Shown one piece after another: positions 32,349 to 43,989 of a stretch of 64,000 nucleotides of DNA (position 1 is its first letter; each line of letters begins with the position of its first letter). The position numbers and the translations under genes were made by a program. Origin of the DNA: Chelonoidis abingdonii (lineage: Eukaryota; Chordata; Testudines; Testudinidae); the NCBI RefSeq assembly GCF_003597395.2, contig NC_133774.1:49879224-49943223 (forward strand), given 5' to 3'. The notes under the pieces are model-generated. The model searched no databases and was not told the DNA's origin. It was given only the letters and a program-made list of their open reading frames with translations.

Positions 32349-34271
32349 AACTATTATTGTTAGAGTTTTTGAATAAGTTACCACCTCTTCCATTGGTGGT
32401 TGCGCTCCCTAATTGTGCTCCCTGCTGATTTACACCCAGAAACCCTAGATGCAGAGTTGTGGCTTCCCAAATGCACTCATTTAGCATCAGTGACCCCAAA
32501 GCAGGTTTGGGAAGAAGGCTTTTCTAGAGCGAAACTTCAGTAATGATAGGGCTGATAGACCTAGATTGAACAAAGAAGATAGACTTGCAGTCAGGAGACC
32601 TGGGTTCAACACCTTGCTCTTCCATAGGCTTCCTATGTCACCCTGGAGAGTACTTCCCTATCTCGCTAGGTCTGGAGTGAGGATGAGTACTTCAGAGATT
32701 GTGAGTCTACGTTAAAGGAAGCCTTCTGTAAGTACAGGAGATAGCATTCCCTTTGATAATTTTATAATAAATGGAAATTTTGAGGCTGCAACACTACCAA
32801 ATTTCCAGCTTTTCAGTACCCCCAACCCCCAGGGCTGAGTCTGTAGTGACTGTGGATGTGGGCGTGTATACCACAGCACTTACTGCCTGAACTCATTGGG
32901 CCAAATAATTTGCTGGCATAACTTCAGTAGCATTATACCAGCAGAGGACTTGTCTCTGTCTTCTCCATTCTGTTCAGGTAGCTGTTTAATTTCAATATCC
33001 TGCCAGCCTGTTCGACTTTGAATATGCATGTGCATTTCAATCATGTAGTCTTTAAATGCCTAGATGGAAAACCAATAATTACCTGACAATCGCCTAATAG
33101 AAACTTGTCACACAAGATGATCATCATGTACTACATGGGAGAGCACCATTCTCCAGAGTAAGAGATGGACTTCTTAATCAAAGACCTCAAGAAAAGCTCA
33201 AACTTGTGTTCACCTGTTGCGTCAAGTCTTTTCAGTCCTCTTTTGACACCATGACACTGTTAAACATCATTATCCTGAAACATGGTATTTAAGCATGATT
33301 TATGATGATGAAGTGCTTTAGATATATTGTATTAGGTTGCAGTTATAAAACCTATTGTTTTCCCAGGAAGGTGTGGTTGTATTTACATGGGGAAGAGACA
33401 GACTGTGATATTTTACAGGTTTGTTTGAATAGCTTTCTCATTTCACAGAACATTTAAAAAAAAAAGCAACAGCAAGAAACTCTTTAACTGTTAATCCCAC
33501 TCAGTGTTTACTTATCTATTGGCAATAGATCAAAAAGGGAAGAAATATGAGTACAAGACAGGGTTAAGAGCCAGAAAAATAAGGCTCTGGTTCAAGATTT
33601 TATGGTGAGAACTAAAAGTTTTCAATGTGACTTTTAGCGTCTCCAGATGGGAGATGCATGGTCAATAAACCGCATCAACACTTAGGAAAACCGAGTGGAA
33701 CTCTCTCACCCCTTCCCCTCATTCACAACACATGTTGTGATATGAGTCTATTCAATACATCTTGCAAATTAAATTTATCAGTTTCTCAGAGTTTCTCAGA
33801 CTACGGGTTGCACGAAGGCCCAGGGTGTGTTCAGGACGGTATGGTACAGCATGCCAAAAAACTGCACCCTAAACCCCAGTGCAGGGGTGTCCCTTTATAA
33901 CCCTAGAACAATAACTTGTAGACAAATGCAGGGGGGTATGTGAATGCTTGTGCAACAGGCTGCTACAGCCTTTGCTAATAAGGCAGTACCTATGTGTGCC
34001 TGGATTTACAGTGCAAGCTGGCTTGGGCCCCAGCCAGCTCTAGGCTACAGGAAACAGGAACCACATTTCTCCCCTATTACCACCTAGGTGCTGCTGTACC
34101 CAGTGAGATTGGCCAGACCCAGGAGTCTGGTCCTTGGGCTGCTCTTCCATAGTGAACATTCACTTTTTGAAACTTCATAATTAAGTGGAGGTTTCTACTA
34201 TGGCTAGAATTACAGGATTTTGCCTCTAACTGGATAGATGTATTTTGGTGGGGGCAGTGGGGAAATGTTTC
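32349..34271. other. no recognised gene
   Basis: Unassigned AT-rich sequence. Frames of 60-80 codons show no domain or splice pairing. A short A-run is at about 33,456-33,464. Confidence 0.4.
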
Positions 34272-34537
34272 TTAGGCCAGGTCTACACTACAGACCTATA
34301 CTGGTAGAACTGCGTCACTCAGGGGTGATAAAAATCCACCTCCCAGAGCAACGTAGTTATACCCACCTAACCCTGCCCTGTAAACAGTGCCAGGTCATGG
34401 GAAGAAGCTCTCCCATTGACATAGCTACCACCTCTCAGGGAGGTGGATTAACTACGTTCTCCCATTGATGTAGGAGTGTCTTGTCTACAGTGGCGCAGCT
34501 GCACTGCTGTAGCGCTGAACGTGAAGACAAGCCCTTA
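34272..34537. mobile_element. PIF/Harbinger-like MITE with exact TTA target duplication
   Basis: The element 34,275-34,534 begins ggccaggtctacactacaga and ends gaagacaagccc. TTA occurs exactly on each side (34,272-34,274 and 34,535-34,537), as expected for PIF/Harbinger insertion. The interior includes gcgtcactcaggggtg and gaagctctcccattgaca, shared with copies at 6.7 and 48.2 kb. Confidence 0.8.
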
Positions 34538-34974
34538 GCCTGGAAGGGGATCACTAGCTCCAGAGGTTTGGGAAAGCATGTTTTATCCCAAGTCTCTAGA
34601 GTAGGCCTTGTTCTCCCAGTCAATGGACCCAGCTCTGGCAAGAAAGCTCTTTTAGCAGATGCTCCTTGGAAATGACCATGCTGTAGGTATACTTCTGACT
34701 CTAGTCACTGATGGGAATTCACCTTCACTTGAAGAGCTGTGTTCATTCAAAAACTGGAAGCTCCTGTTAAGGTAACGTGTTCCTGTTGTAGAAGGACTGG
34801 AGTTCAGTCTTTATGTCTGCACAACAGATGGCTGATACTGCCAGCAAGCATGCGGGCTATAAATGGGATTTTTCTTGTATTATCACCAGTACATAAGGAA
34901 ATGGACTAAAGCTACAATCTCACTTAACACGTGACTGTAATGCCAAATGCCACAGGAAACTCCCTCCCAGGAGA
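34538..34974. other. no recognised feature
   Basis: Nothing recognised. Confidence 0.35.
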
Positions 34975-34976
34975 TG

Positions 34977-35380
34977 AGAGAGAGAGAGAAGGTGGGTGAG
35001 ATAATATCTCTTATTGTGCCAGTTTCTGTTGGTGAGAGAGACAAGCTTTAAAGTTTACACATGGCACTTCTTCAGCTCTGGGAATGGTTCTCAGAGTGTT
35101 ACAGCTAAATACAAGGTGGAACAGATTGTTTAGCATCAGTAGTTAACACACATTTTAAGGGACCTTTCAAAGTGAAGTGGTTTGTTAACACCACTACAGT
35201 CATGGGGGTCTGAGAGTTGGAATATTGATGACAAATGAAGGCGTGATTCTTGTGAGACAGGGTGTGTACGTTAAACCATGCATTCCTGTATTTGGACTGA
35301 CCCTGAGCAGAAAATGTTCTTCCTGTCAAATACAGATTGGGGTGTTATCTTATGCATGCTTTTCGTTTTAACATGTTCAG
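34977..35380 (-). mobile_element. Penelope-like element, third subfamily, 3' region (minus)
   Basis: An (AG) run is followed by aaggtgggtgagataatatc, gtttctgttggtgagagaga and cacttcttcagctctggg. On the minus strand this gives the hammerhead-like order seen in other PLE copies. It extends through cagattgtttagcatcagta into sequence I assign to the same family by memory of its layout. Its far end is uncertain; terminal bases of the 3' end are missing. Confidence 0.6.
35043..35075 (-). ncRNA. hammerhead-ribozyme-like core, eroded
   Basis: On the minus strand: ctgaaga, an eroded stem II region, then taaagc where the family norm is gaaagc. The order is recognisable, but the key G of GAAA is lost and stem II pairing is poor, so it is inactive if it was ever a ribozyme. 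Confidence 0.25.
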
Positions 35381-36898
35381 TAAACATTTAAGGCCTGACT
35401 TTTAAAAAGCAAAAGGCCTATTGTGAATAGTTTTGGGGACTATATTTGCCAGGGCCAAATAATTGGATGAATTTATCATACCAAGAAATAGCTTTCATTT
35501 AACAGTGAGTTATTGTGCCACAGAAAGTGTTTAGGTGTGACCTGAATTTTCACCTGTTCTTATCCAGGAATACACAGCCTCAAACCATTTGCCGTGAGTT
35601 TAGTTTTCCTTAACCACACCTGTTGAGAGAGATCTATTACATTTATATTCTATTTTTTTATCCCAAATTGTAACGTAATCTGAAAAAATAGAAATCTGCA
35701 TAAAGGGACTATCGGACCCAATACTTTCTTATTGTGGTGAGGAGGAAATACAACAGCAGTAAACAGATATAAGAGCCTATTGTGACTGGCTTAAATCGCC
35801 AAGAGACCAATTAACACCTTGTTGTTAGGATTAACCATTATGTTTGTAAGAGCCTTAAATTGGTACTTTTTTGTAGTTCAAAGCATGACTACACTGCAGT
35901 TACAAGGGAAGTAGAGATCAAAAAGTTTCCAGAACAAATAATTACATGAAGGTAAATTCCATCTGATGTAGGAAACTGCAGAAGCCTCCACAGAATAGCT
36001 AATAGTTTGGCACAAAGTAGCATGTAGGAGTGTGAGCAATACAAAAGACAAGCTTACAAAGGGAAAACGCCTCTTCTCAAATGATCCTGTGAACTGGCTG
36101 TTCTAAAGTCACTTTGCTATATGGGGCAGCTATTTGCTGTATCAGCAGCTCCATTATAAAGCTTTATTTTCAGGGGTTTCTAACTAAGCTGGACCAGTTT
36201 GCTCAGTGCTAAAATTTAGCACACACAGGAATCTCGTTGTGTTTGGAGAATTTTAAGGTAATTAAAGAAAAAGCCAATCATGCTCAATTTTGTTTTGTTT
36301 GTTTCCCCCGACCCCCTTGATTTTGGTCCTGTGCTCTGGGTAGATGTGAGAATAATGGAATTCATCTCACTGCTTCCATATTGCCTTTGAGTCCTTCCAA
36401 TGGCATCTCGCCAAGTAAGAAACATATATTAAAATAAATAACCCTATACTGGTTGAACTTGGATGTTATATGGTTTGGATGCTATTTTCTGTCTAGACTG
36501 TAAGTCTCTTGATGCAGGGGCCTCTGGTTTTGAAGCACCAAACAGCTTCTTGGCTTTGAGTAAACAAGAAGTATGTTTTCTGTTCTGAGTGAATGCAGAT
36601 AGATAGCACCATGAGTCTAAATCATTTCACTTTCAGAATAAAATGACCTTTTCAAATGATCTTGCATTTACTTTTCATGCAGTTGCAAGATTTGACCATT
36701 TCATGCCACTGACAGCCTTCTGCCAGGAGTATCCCTTATGGGTACAAAACATTTAAACTCTGAAACTCTAGACTCCAGGACAGAGAATAACAAACTGACA
36801 TCCCAGCACAGAGTTGACTTCTCTGTACTTTCCACATCCTCCTGAAGCAGATAAATACCATGCAGTTTAATTGGTAGTGGATCTTTTTGGATGAGATC
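35381..36898. other. no recognised gene; SINE tail fragment at 36,490-36,545
   Basis: At 36,490-36,545, tctagactgtaagtctcttg and aggggcctctgg match the SINE 3' tail module. The rest is unassigned. Confidence 0.4.
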
Positions 36899-37200
36899 TT
36901 AGGGCTTGTCTAAACAAAAAAATTGCTCTGGTTTAATTAAAGATAGCATTTTAAAAAAAAAGCTGATTTAGTTAAACCAATGCAAAAGGCTGTGTGGACA
37001 CTCTTATTTCAATTTAATTCAGACTGATTTCAGTTTATCTTAAGTTAACTAGAAAGAAATTAAGATAAACCAAAAAAAGAAAAAAAAATCCCAAACCCTG
37101 AACTCTTTACACTGAAATTATAGTTGTTTGCACTAGTTTAATTAACTCAGTTTAAACTTTAGTTAAATTAGTGCAACATTCTCATGTGGACATGGCCTTA
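36899..37200. mobile_element. PIF/Harbinger-like MITE with exact TTA target duplication, AT-rich
   Basis: The element 36,902-37,197 begins gggcttgtctaaac and ends gtggacatggcc. TTA flanks it exactly (36,899-36,901 and 37,198-37,200). The interior is A/T-rich, with gtttaattaa and ttaactcagtttaaac motifs in both orientations. Non-coding. Confidence 0.8.
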
Positions 37201-37369
37201 GAAACCAAGCTCCTATCTGTTGTGTGTGGCCACTAAGGATCTTGTGCCACCTTTTAAAAGAAAAGGTCTTTGCCCAGGTGTCCTTGGTTGAAATAATTTC
37301 CCTCCCATTTATGGGCAATTTGTCAAGCAAAGGACTCCAGTGGCACCTTAAAGACAAACAGATTTATTT

Positions 37370-37408
37370 GGGCATAAGCTTTCATGGGTAAAAAACCCAC
37401 TTCTTCAG
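37370..37408 (-). ncRNA. hammerhead-ribozyme-like core
   Basis: On the minus strand: ctgaaga, one extra a, stem II arms gtgggt and acccat (last pair G-U), gaaa, then gc-ttat-gc. GAAA and stem III geometry are kept, but the following base is c where the hammerhead core needs u, so cleavage is unlikely in this copy. Confidence 0.4.
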
Positions 37409-37508
37409 ATGCATGGAGCGAAAGTGACAGATACAAGCATAAATATACTGACAGATGAAGAGAAGGGAGTTACCTTACAAGTGGAGAACTATTGATGACA
37501 AGGCCAAT

Positions 37509-38262
37509 TCAGTCAGGGTGGATGTAGTCTACTCCCAATAATTGATGAGGAGGTGTCAATACCAAGAGAGGGAAAATTGCTTTTGTATAGTGAACCAAGC
37601 ACTCCCAGTCCCTATTCAAGCCCAAATTAATGGTGTTAAGTTTGCAAATGAATTGTAGCGCTGCAGTTTCTCTTTGAAGTCTGTTTTTTGAAGTTTTTTT
37701 TTCTTGAAGGATGGCTACTTTTAAATCTGTTATTGAATGTCCAGGGAGATAGAATGTTGCCATTCCTGATGTCTGATTTGTGTCCATTTATTCTTTTACA
37801 TAGAGACTGTCCGTTTTGGTCAATATATGGCAGAGGGGCATTGATGGCACATGATGGCATTTATCACATTAGTAGATGAGCAGGTGACTGAGCCCCTGAT
37901 GGTGGTGGCTGGTGTGGTTGGGTCCTATGATGGTGTCGCTAGAGTTGATATGGGGACAGAGTAGGCGACAGGGTTTGTTACAGGGATTGGTTCCTGGGTT
38001 AGTGTTTCTGTAGTGTGGTGTGTAGTTGCTGGTGAGTATTTGCTTCAGATTGGGGGACTGGCCTGCTTCCCAAGGTCTGTGAGAGTGAGGGATCATTTTC
38101 CAGGGTAGGTTGTAGACACTTGATGATGTGCTGGAGAGGTTTTAGCTGGGGGCTGTATGTGATGGCCAGTGGTGTTCTGTTATTTTCCTTGTTGGGCCTG
38201 TCCTGTAGTAGTTGATTTCTGGGTACCCATCTTGCTCTGTCAATCTGTTTCTTCACTTCCCC
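37509..38262 (-). pseudogene. PLE protein C-terminal region with GIY-YIG-like segment (inactive)
   Basis: Reading on the minus strand in broken frames: GEVKKQIDRARWVPRNQLL, then PLAITYSPQLKPL, then CNKPCRLLCPH, then YIDQNGQSLCKRINGHKSDI, then LNRDWECLVHYTKAI. The YI-x-QNGQSL-x-KR-x-x-x-H pattern matches the GIY-YIG-type endonuclease domain of Penelope-like retroelements, preceded by the zinc-finger-like CxxxC. Several frame breaks and stops make it non-functional. Confidence 0.7.
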
Positions 38263-38575
38263 AGGTGCCTTCAGCTTCTATCCAGGACACATCACACGAT
38301 CCATTGTCTACAGCCAAGCCCTAAAATATAACCACATTTTCTCCAATCCCTCAGACAGAGACAAACACCTAAATGATCTTTATCAAGCATTCTTAAAACT
38401 ACAATACCCACCTGGGGAAGTGAGGAAACAGATTGACAGAGCCAGCAATGAAGATTGAAAAGCAGCCATCCTTCAACAAAAAAACTTCAAAAACAGACTT
38501 CAAAGAGAAACTGCAGAGCTACAATTCATTTGCAAACTTAACACCATTAATTTGGCTTGAATAGGAAGTAGGAGT
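38263..38575 (+). pseudogene. PLE protein fragment, RT C-terminal side, internally deleted
   Basis: The frame reads FYPGHITRSIVYSQALKY, SDRDKHLNDLYQAFLKLQY and GEVRKQIDRA, then jumps to KAAILQQKNFKNRLQRETA, ELQFICKLNTIN. The GIY-YIG-like middle part present in the minus copy is missing, so there is an internal deletion of several hundred bases, with a stop at the junction. The PGH...SI.Y.QALKY block belongs to the reverse-transcriptase thumb-side region of the family. Confidence 0.65.
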
Positions 38576-38765
38576 GGCTGGCTCACTACAAAAGTAATTT
38601 TCCCTCTCTTGGTATTGACACTTCCTCATCAATTATTGGAAGTGGACCACATCCACCCTGACTGAATTGGCCTTGTCATTAGTGGTTCTCCCTCTGTAAG
38701 GTAACTCCTTTCTCTTCATCTGTTAGTATATTTATGCTTGTATCTGCAATTTTCACTCCATGAAT

Positions 38766-38800
38766 CTGAAGAAGTGTTTTTTTACCCATGAAAGCTTATG
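38766..38800 (+). ncRNA. hammerhead-ribozyme-like core, degraded stem II
   Basis: The order ctgaaga, agtg, a T-run, acccat, gaaa, gcttatgc is present. Stem II is broken by the T-run. It is the plus-strand counterpart of 37,370-37,408 in the same insertion. Confidence 0.3.
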
Positions 38801-38939
38801 CCCAAATAAATCTGTTAGTCTTTAAGGTGCCACCGGACTCCTCATTGTTTTTGTGGATGCAGACTAACGTGACTACCCCTCTGATACTTAAGCAAAGGAC
38901 TGGCTGCTACCCTTTTGGTTCAAAGGTGGCTACTACAGC

Positions 38940-39480
38940 AGATCAAAATTTTTTTGGTTAATGTTTTTCAAAGGAAAAAAATGCAATTTCTGCAAAATCA
39001 AAACTTTCAGTAAGGAAATGCCAATTTTGCCAAAAATCTTTGGAGTTTTATCATTCTCAAGAAATTCTGAAACAAAAATCTTTTGTTTAGGTCAGGTTGC
39101 CCTTCACTGAAACACTTCTGCTCATCTAACTGAATCAAACCTGTCTGAACTACATTTCCCATGATGCTGTACAGCCTTCCCTCTGAACCACTGTGGGAGT
39201 CAAATCACCATAGTGCATCATGGAATATGTAGTCTGTCCCATACAGGAAAATGAGGGCATTGGGCATCTGAACTATAACTCCTGGGAGGCACAGTGGCAA
39301 CTCGGGGGGGACGCAGATTAATGCAAACTGACTTGAAATGAATCACTTAATTTTGGTTCAGCAAAACCAGATGTTTTAACATTTCCAAACTGAATTTTTT
39401 TCAGAATTTTCTGTTTTGTGAAAAACAGCATCATTTTTGGGACAAAACCAAATGTGAAAATATATCGCTATTTTCCCTGG
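38940..39480. repeat. A/T-rich TIR-type relic with an inner inverted pair
   Basis: A/T-rich phrases such as caatttctgcaaaatcaaaa and ttcagaattttctgttttg, roughly inverse, bracket a less AT-rich centre. Inside, aactacatttcccatgatgc (39,149-39,168) faces gcatcatggaatatgtagt (39,215-39,233), its inverse with mismatches. This looks like one short TIR element nested in another; families not identified. Confidence 0.4.
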
Positions 39481-40534
39481 GATGGAGACTCTGGTGTTCA
39501 GCTAACTCTAGCGTCTGCAATTCAGTGGTGTAGTGTGCAATGGAAGGTGCCGTGAAAAACCAAATGTTGCTCTGGGCAGGACCTATCTCTATTTCTGGGC
39601 ACTGCGTAGCATTGAGGAAGCTGTTGGGGTGAAGCTACTGCTACTAATCCACTGTTACTTCATGCTGCTGTGTACAAATAAAAGAAAAACGGAAGTGCAT
39701 GGTTGTGTTCTGGAGTTTGTTTGCTTGGAGCAAACATACTGTCACTTTCCAGGAGGTGTGCGGGTTACAAGTGCAAAATTCCAAGAGGTCTGATGGTTTC
39801 AGATGCTGTTTTATGCTCACAAGACTCCTCAAAGACCCTCTCTCTAAAATATGAAATTTGGGCTCCAAAGCACCACTCTAGTGCTTTATTTATCAGTACA
39901 ATAGTGAGGTCATTTTAAAAACAGAGAATCCCTATGTTTAGTTATCATTCGATGGAGTGACATAAACTGACAAAAGCCAGGAAACGGACACTTTTGCAAT
40001 TACCTGAGTAACTCTCTAGCTTGTGCATGCACGTACATGTGCGTGTTTCTTTCCGCAGTGAGGAAAGTTATTAAAGACAGAGTAACCGTTTTTTTACTTT
40101 TTGAATTTCCTGTCTTTTGTCAGTTTGCCTCACAGCCATAGCCCTGTTTTGATGTTTCTTTCTGCATTTAATATTAATGTTGGAAATGTTATTTACAATA
40201 GCCATCTTCTATTGAGTGGGAAACAGTACAAAGCATGTCTAAGAGGGGAATATAAAGCTTTTGAAATTCGTAACACACATAAGGGCCAGTGGCAAAGGAT
40301 CACTTGTAATAAATGATCTTTTGTGCCTTTACTCATTAAAGGGTGAGATCCATAAAAAACACTTGGCTTCTCTGGATGCTGTTATCACAAACAAGGCTAC
40401 TGAGGCAGAAGGGGAGATGTTCATATCAAAGAAACCGAGAGTGCAGAGAAAAGTACTTACAAGACTATTTAAAAATAAAACGTGGCTTTATTGGCACACT
40501 TACAGATGAAGGACTCTTGTCTATTTCCCTTTGA
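39481..40534. other. no recognised gene
   Basis: Unassigned; frames up to 86 codons without recognised features. Confidence 0.4.
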
Positions 40535-40720
40535 TGCAGGATCAGGGTAATGGGAGCGTGTTTTGATGATTCAGGGAAGCTTCACCAAGCATGCAGCCTC
40601 TGTTGGGGCTAATGGGAGTTAAAGGTTCACAGGGACATAAATTTGGCTAAAGTCAGCCCTCCCTTGATGTCAGTCGAGTTACACTGGGGATAAATTTGCC
40701 CCATACACCAGGGGAGCATT
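40535..40720. repeat. palindromic unit copies
   Basis: The phrases atcagggtaatgggagcgt, gctaatgggagttaaagg and gtcagtcgagttacactggg belong to the recurrent unit, apparently two copies side by side. Confidence 0.4.
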
Positions 40721-42064
40721 CACAGAACCACTCCCCAGCATTTAGATAATAGGGATTTAATAGGAGGCAAATGGGGCTTGACTTCCTTGACAACACACTC
40801 CAGAGCTATTGCCTTTCATTACAAATGTGGTTTCATGGGAGCTGAATGGATTATAGGCAACAATCACAAAAAAAGTATTAACAGCAATACAAACAAGCAA
40901 GTTCAGAACAGATCCAAGAGACTGTTTCTCAGGGAGGGTACTGCCTGTGTGAAGTTGCTGTGAATAGGTTCTTGGTGTGTTTTGTGTCAAATTTTGCCCA
41001 CATGTTCTCCTATAACCCTAGCCTCCACCTAGTCATTACCCACTGGACACGGGAAGGCCCATGCTGAGATGAGCCTTTGGCACTGGTTGTTTCATTAAAC
41101 TTTTGGATGAATTATCTCTGTGCTTCTCATTTCAATAGGGGTCCCAGGGCGAGATGCTGCTTGGCTCTACTGAACTGGCTTGAGAGACCTGCCCTGTGGA
41201 AACATGATTTCTCCCTTCTCCCCCTGTTTGATCAACAGCAGGCACCCAGGGAACAATTTTTCTAATTTTTCCCTGCAGTTTGACTCAATTTCTGATGCTA
41301 AATCTTCTGGCTGAGCGCAGAAAGCCAGGTTCCTCTGGACCCATTGTGACACAGAACTTCAAGCCATGTTCTTAATCTGGAATAAACCCTATGTTATTTT
41401 TACAATGTAATGACTATTAATATATAACATGAAATGATAAATGTCTTCTCCGGGGCATGCTCTAATGTCCTGATACTAGGATTATCAGTACTTGATCATT
41501 TCAACATGGTAATAATTCCAAGTCGTTTAGGCCATCAGTCAGCTTCAATGTAATGGCTTTAAGAGGTAAGCTTTGCTGAATAGCCCTGGCTATTGAGCAT
41601 TCTGCCTTGGAGCTCTGTGAGATGCTCCCTTGAGGAGGCTTTTGTTCTTTGAACGCAGACTTCCTGATCTATTGTGTGCAAGTTCGGCAGGGCACTGAGC
41701 TGACATAGGTCTTGACACTGCCTGAAGTAATTGTACTCGAGCCAAGAGAGATAGAAATTGTCATTTGCTTGTTAGCCTCCTGCTGGCAGAAGCGCCATTC
41801 CCCTTTGTTCTGAGCTGGAGACTCCCTTTCCTTCTCCAAGCTCTTAAAGATTTCTCCATAAGAACAAAAGAAGGGGGTTCTACTTATAAGAAAAGGGTTT
41901 CCCCACCATAGGTAGAGTCACAAAGACCTGAATGACAGGATTCGGCCATCTGACAAGCAGCTGGACTCAGGAGCGTTGTTGGCACGTTCAAATAGAAACC
42001 ATTGTGCTGGGTGTTTGTGGAGTTGCTCATTCATTAGATCTGTTTTCATTAGGTTAATGAACTT
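40721..42064. other. no recognised feature
   Basis: Nothing recognised; open frames of 60-77 codons only. Confidence 0.4.
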
Positions 42065-42739
42065 ATTGGACCTGATCCTGCTTCTGTTTTAGTCAATGGG
42101 ATTCATGGAGTCGCAGAGTTTAAGGCCAGAAAAGAATGTGACATCATCTAGTCTGACCTCCTTTATATCATAGGCCATTACATTTTACCCAAATACCCTG
42201 TATTAAACCCAATAACTTGTGTGTGACTAAAGCATATCTCCTGGAAAAGGCATTCAGTCTTGATTTGAAGACAACAGCAAACGGAGAATCCACTAGCACC
42301 CTCCATAGTTTGTTGTGATTGTTAATTCTCCTCGCTCTTAAAAATTTGTGCCTGATTTCTAATTTGAATTTGTCTGGCTTCAGCTTTCAGCAATTGGTTT
42401 GTGTGTTATGCCTTTTCCCGTTCGATTGAAGTGTGATTTAGTATCTGTATCTTCTCCTTGTGAAGATCCTTACACATCTAATCAACTCACCTCTCAATCT
42501 TCCCTTCTTTTTTTTCCCCGCTAGCCCTCAAATCATTTTTGTACCTCTCCAATGTTTTAACATCCCTATAAAAAGTGTGGACACCTGAACTGGATGCAGT
42601 GTTCTGGTATCCACCTCACCAGTGCTGTGCACAGAGGTAAACTTTCCTCCCTACTCTGACTCCCTTGTTTATACATCTAAGGGTTGCAATGTCCTTATTT
42701 GCTGGAGCATTACACTGGAAAATCATGTTCCATTGTTTG
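42065..42739 (-). repeat. CR1 LINE (minus), 3' half, interrupted by a MITE at its far side
   Basis: After a short palindromic-unit fragment (cctgatcctgcttctg), the CR1 complement runs from catggagtcgcagagtttaa and catctagtctgacctccttt through agtcttgatttgaagac and ccaccctccatag-like phrases to ctcttccttgtgaag and gtggacacctgaactggatg. It is a long old copy with no open frame. Confidence 0.75.
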
Positions 42740-42875
42740 TAGGGTGACCAGATGTCCTGATTTTATAGGGTCAGTCCTCATTTTTGGAGGCTTTTTCTTA
42801 TATAGGCACCTATTCCCCTCCCTCCCCACCCGTCCCGATTTTTTACACTTGCTGTCTGGTCACCCTAGTTGTTTG
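42732..42875. mobile_element. 128-bp MITE with 8-bp target duplication
   Basis: The element 42,740-42,867 runs tagggtgaccaga ... ctggtcacccta. Flanks attgtttg (42,732-42,739) and gttgtttg (42,868-42,875) match at 7 of 8 positions. Same family as 20,666-20,787. It sits at the end of a CR1. Confidence 0.85.
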
Positions 42876-43494
42876 CCTCTGAATTCAGTAGGAGCAAGAT
42901 TGGGCCCACTGTGTCTTTGGACAGGTTGGAGGAGTATTTGGTTTGGCACAATCACCTGCATTTTTTTTAAAGCTTGTATGGAACTTGGAACAGGCTCTGT
43001 GCCATGACTTGCTCCTGATCTGAGGCAAAAGTTGGAGGTAGGTCACTTTCGGGTTGCCATGTAGAGCAATTTACCTCACCCCTGCTCTTCCATTCAGAAC
43101 ACTTTACCTCAGACCTGGTCCCTGATGCAGGTCAGAGGCTGGTGAGTTGGAAAAGAAAAACCCCTATGTGCCATTCTTGATGGCAGGGAGGGGAAAACAC
43201 AATTATTGGAATCATACAGAGGTGAGGTCAATACTGAAGTCAATCAGGCACTTCCATATCACTGTACGAAAGGCTTGTATACCAGCAAAATATTGTTATT
43301 AATTGAGGAAAGGCCCAAACTGTGGAATTCTTATCTGAAGCTCCCCAAAGTTCTGGCATGTTCTGGTTAGGATTTACAATCTGGAACTTTATAGAGATTG
43401 GACCCAAGTGTAGACTCTAACTTTCCTGAAGTTTGGAGGGTTGGGGAGGTGGGGGCAGAAAAGGTTTGAAACAAGCAAAGAGGCAGTTAGTCAG
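42876..43494. other. no recognised gene
   Basis: A palindromic-unit fragment (aatactgaagtcaatcaggc) lies near 43,230-43,255; the rest is unassigned. Confidence 0.35.
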
Positions 43495-43775
43495 GTAGAA
43501 TGGATACTAGACTGAGTGTCAGGAGATCTGGGCAGGTGGTGGTTGGTTTGTATTGTAGTAGGACATAGAATTTTCGCTCCAGACTGGAGAACCTATTCCT
43601 TATTCTGCCACTGAATTCTATGTCACTGTAGGTAAATCAGTTCACCTCTCTGTGCCTCTGTTTTTCTCCTACTATTCTTTGTCTTGTCTATTTAGGCTGA
43701 AAGCTCTGATTCTGTGTGCGTGTGTGTGTATACGTACACTGTCTGGTACAGTGGGCATCTTTCCTCTGATTCTAG
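43495..43775 (+). repeat. MIR-type SINE with 3' tail
   Basis: A tagactgagtgtcaggagat start, ttctgccactgaattctatg with tcactgtaggtaaatcagtt, and ctctgtgcctctgtttttct give the MIR order. The tail ggctgaaagctctgattctg runs into a (TG) microsatellite at about 43,715-43,730 and cagtgggc. Part of the middle is not MIR-like and may be an insertion. Confidence 0.65.
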
Positions 43776-43989
43776 GTGCCGCTACTGCTAACTCTTCCTT
43801 TGGGGTTCTGGGTCAGGTCCATCTCATTCATTCCTCTGGCATGTCATGGGTAGCTATACAATGTCTAAATTATAGTGCAAATGGCTCCTCTTTAAATACC
43901 CACCTCCCCCATTTTAAAATCATCCAGAATCTCAGGATGTGTAGCTGGCAACAATAATTCTAGTAACAGTGTAAATTAAAATAGGAAAA
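43776..43989. other. no recognised feature
   Basis: Unassigned short interval. Confidence 0.3.

Larger units (their letters stand above)
37325..38901. mobile_element. Penelope-like element inserted as a head-to-head inverted dimer, 12-bp target duplication
   Basis: A minus-strand PLE copy (about 37,337-38,262) and a plus-strand copy (about 38,263-38,889) meet head to head. The sequence aagcaaaggact stands exactly on both outer sides (37,325-37,336 and 38,890-38,901), so the whole structure behaves as one insertion. The left 3' end is truncated at a ggactcc microhomology, while the right ends in the standard ctctgatac. The minus copy covers only part of the coding span of the plus copy plus an internal segment absent from it. 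Confidence 0.85.

Noticed and set aside
37370..38800. The hammerhead-like motifs as proven ribozymes
   Set aside because: Each copy departs from the required core (extra A, lost U or broken stem II) and stem I is not visible, so only a resemblance is reported.
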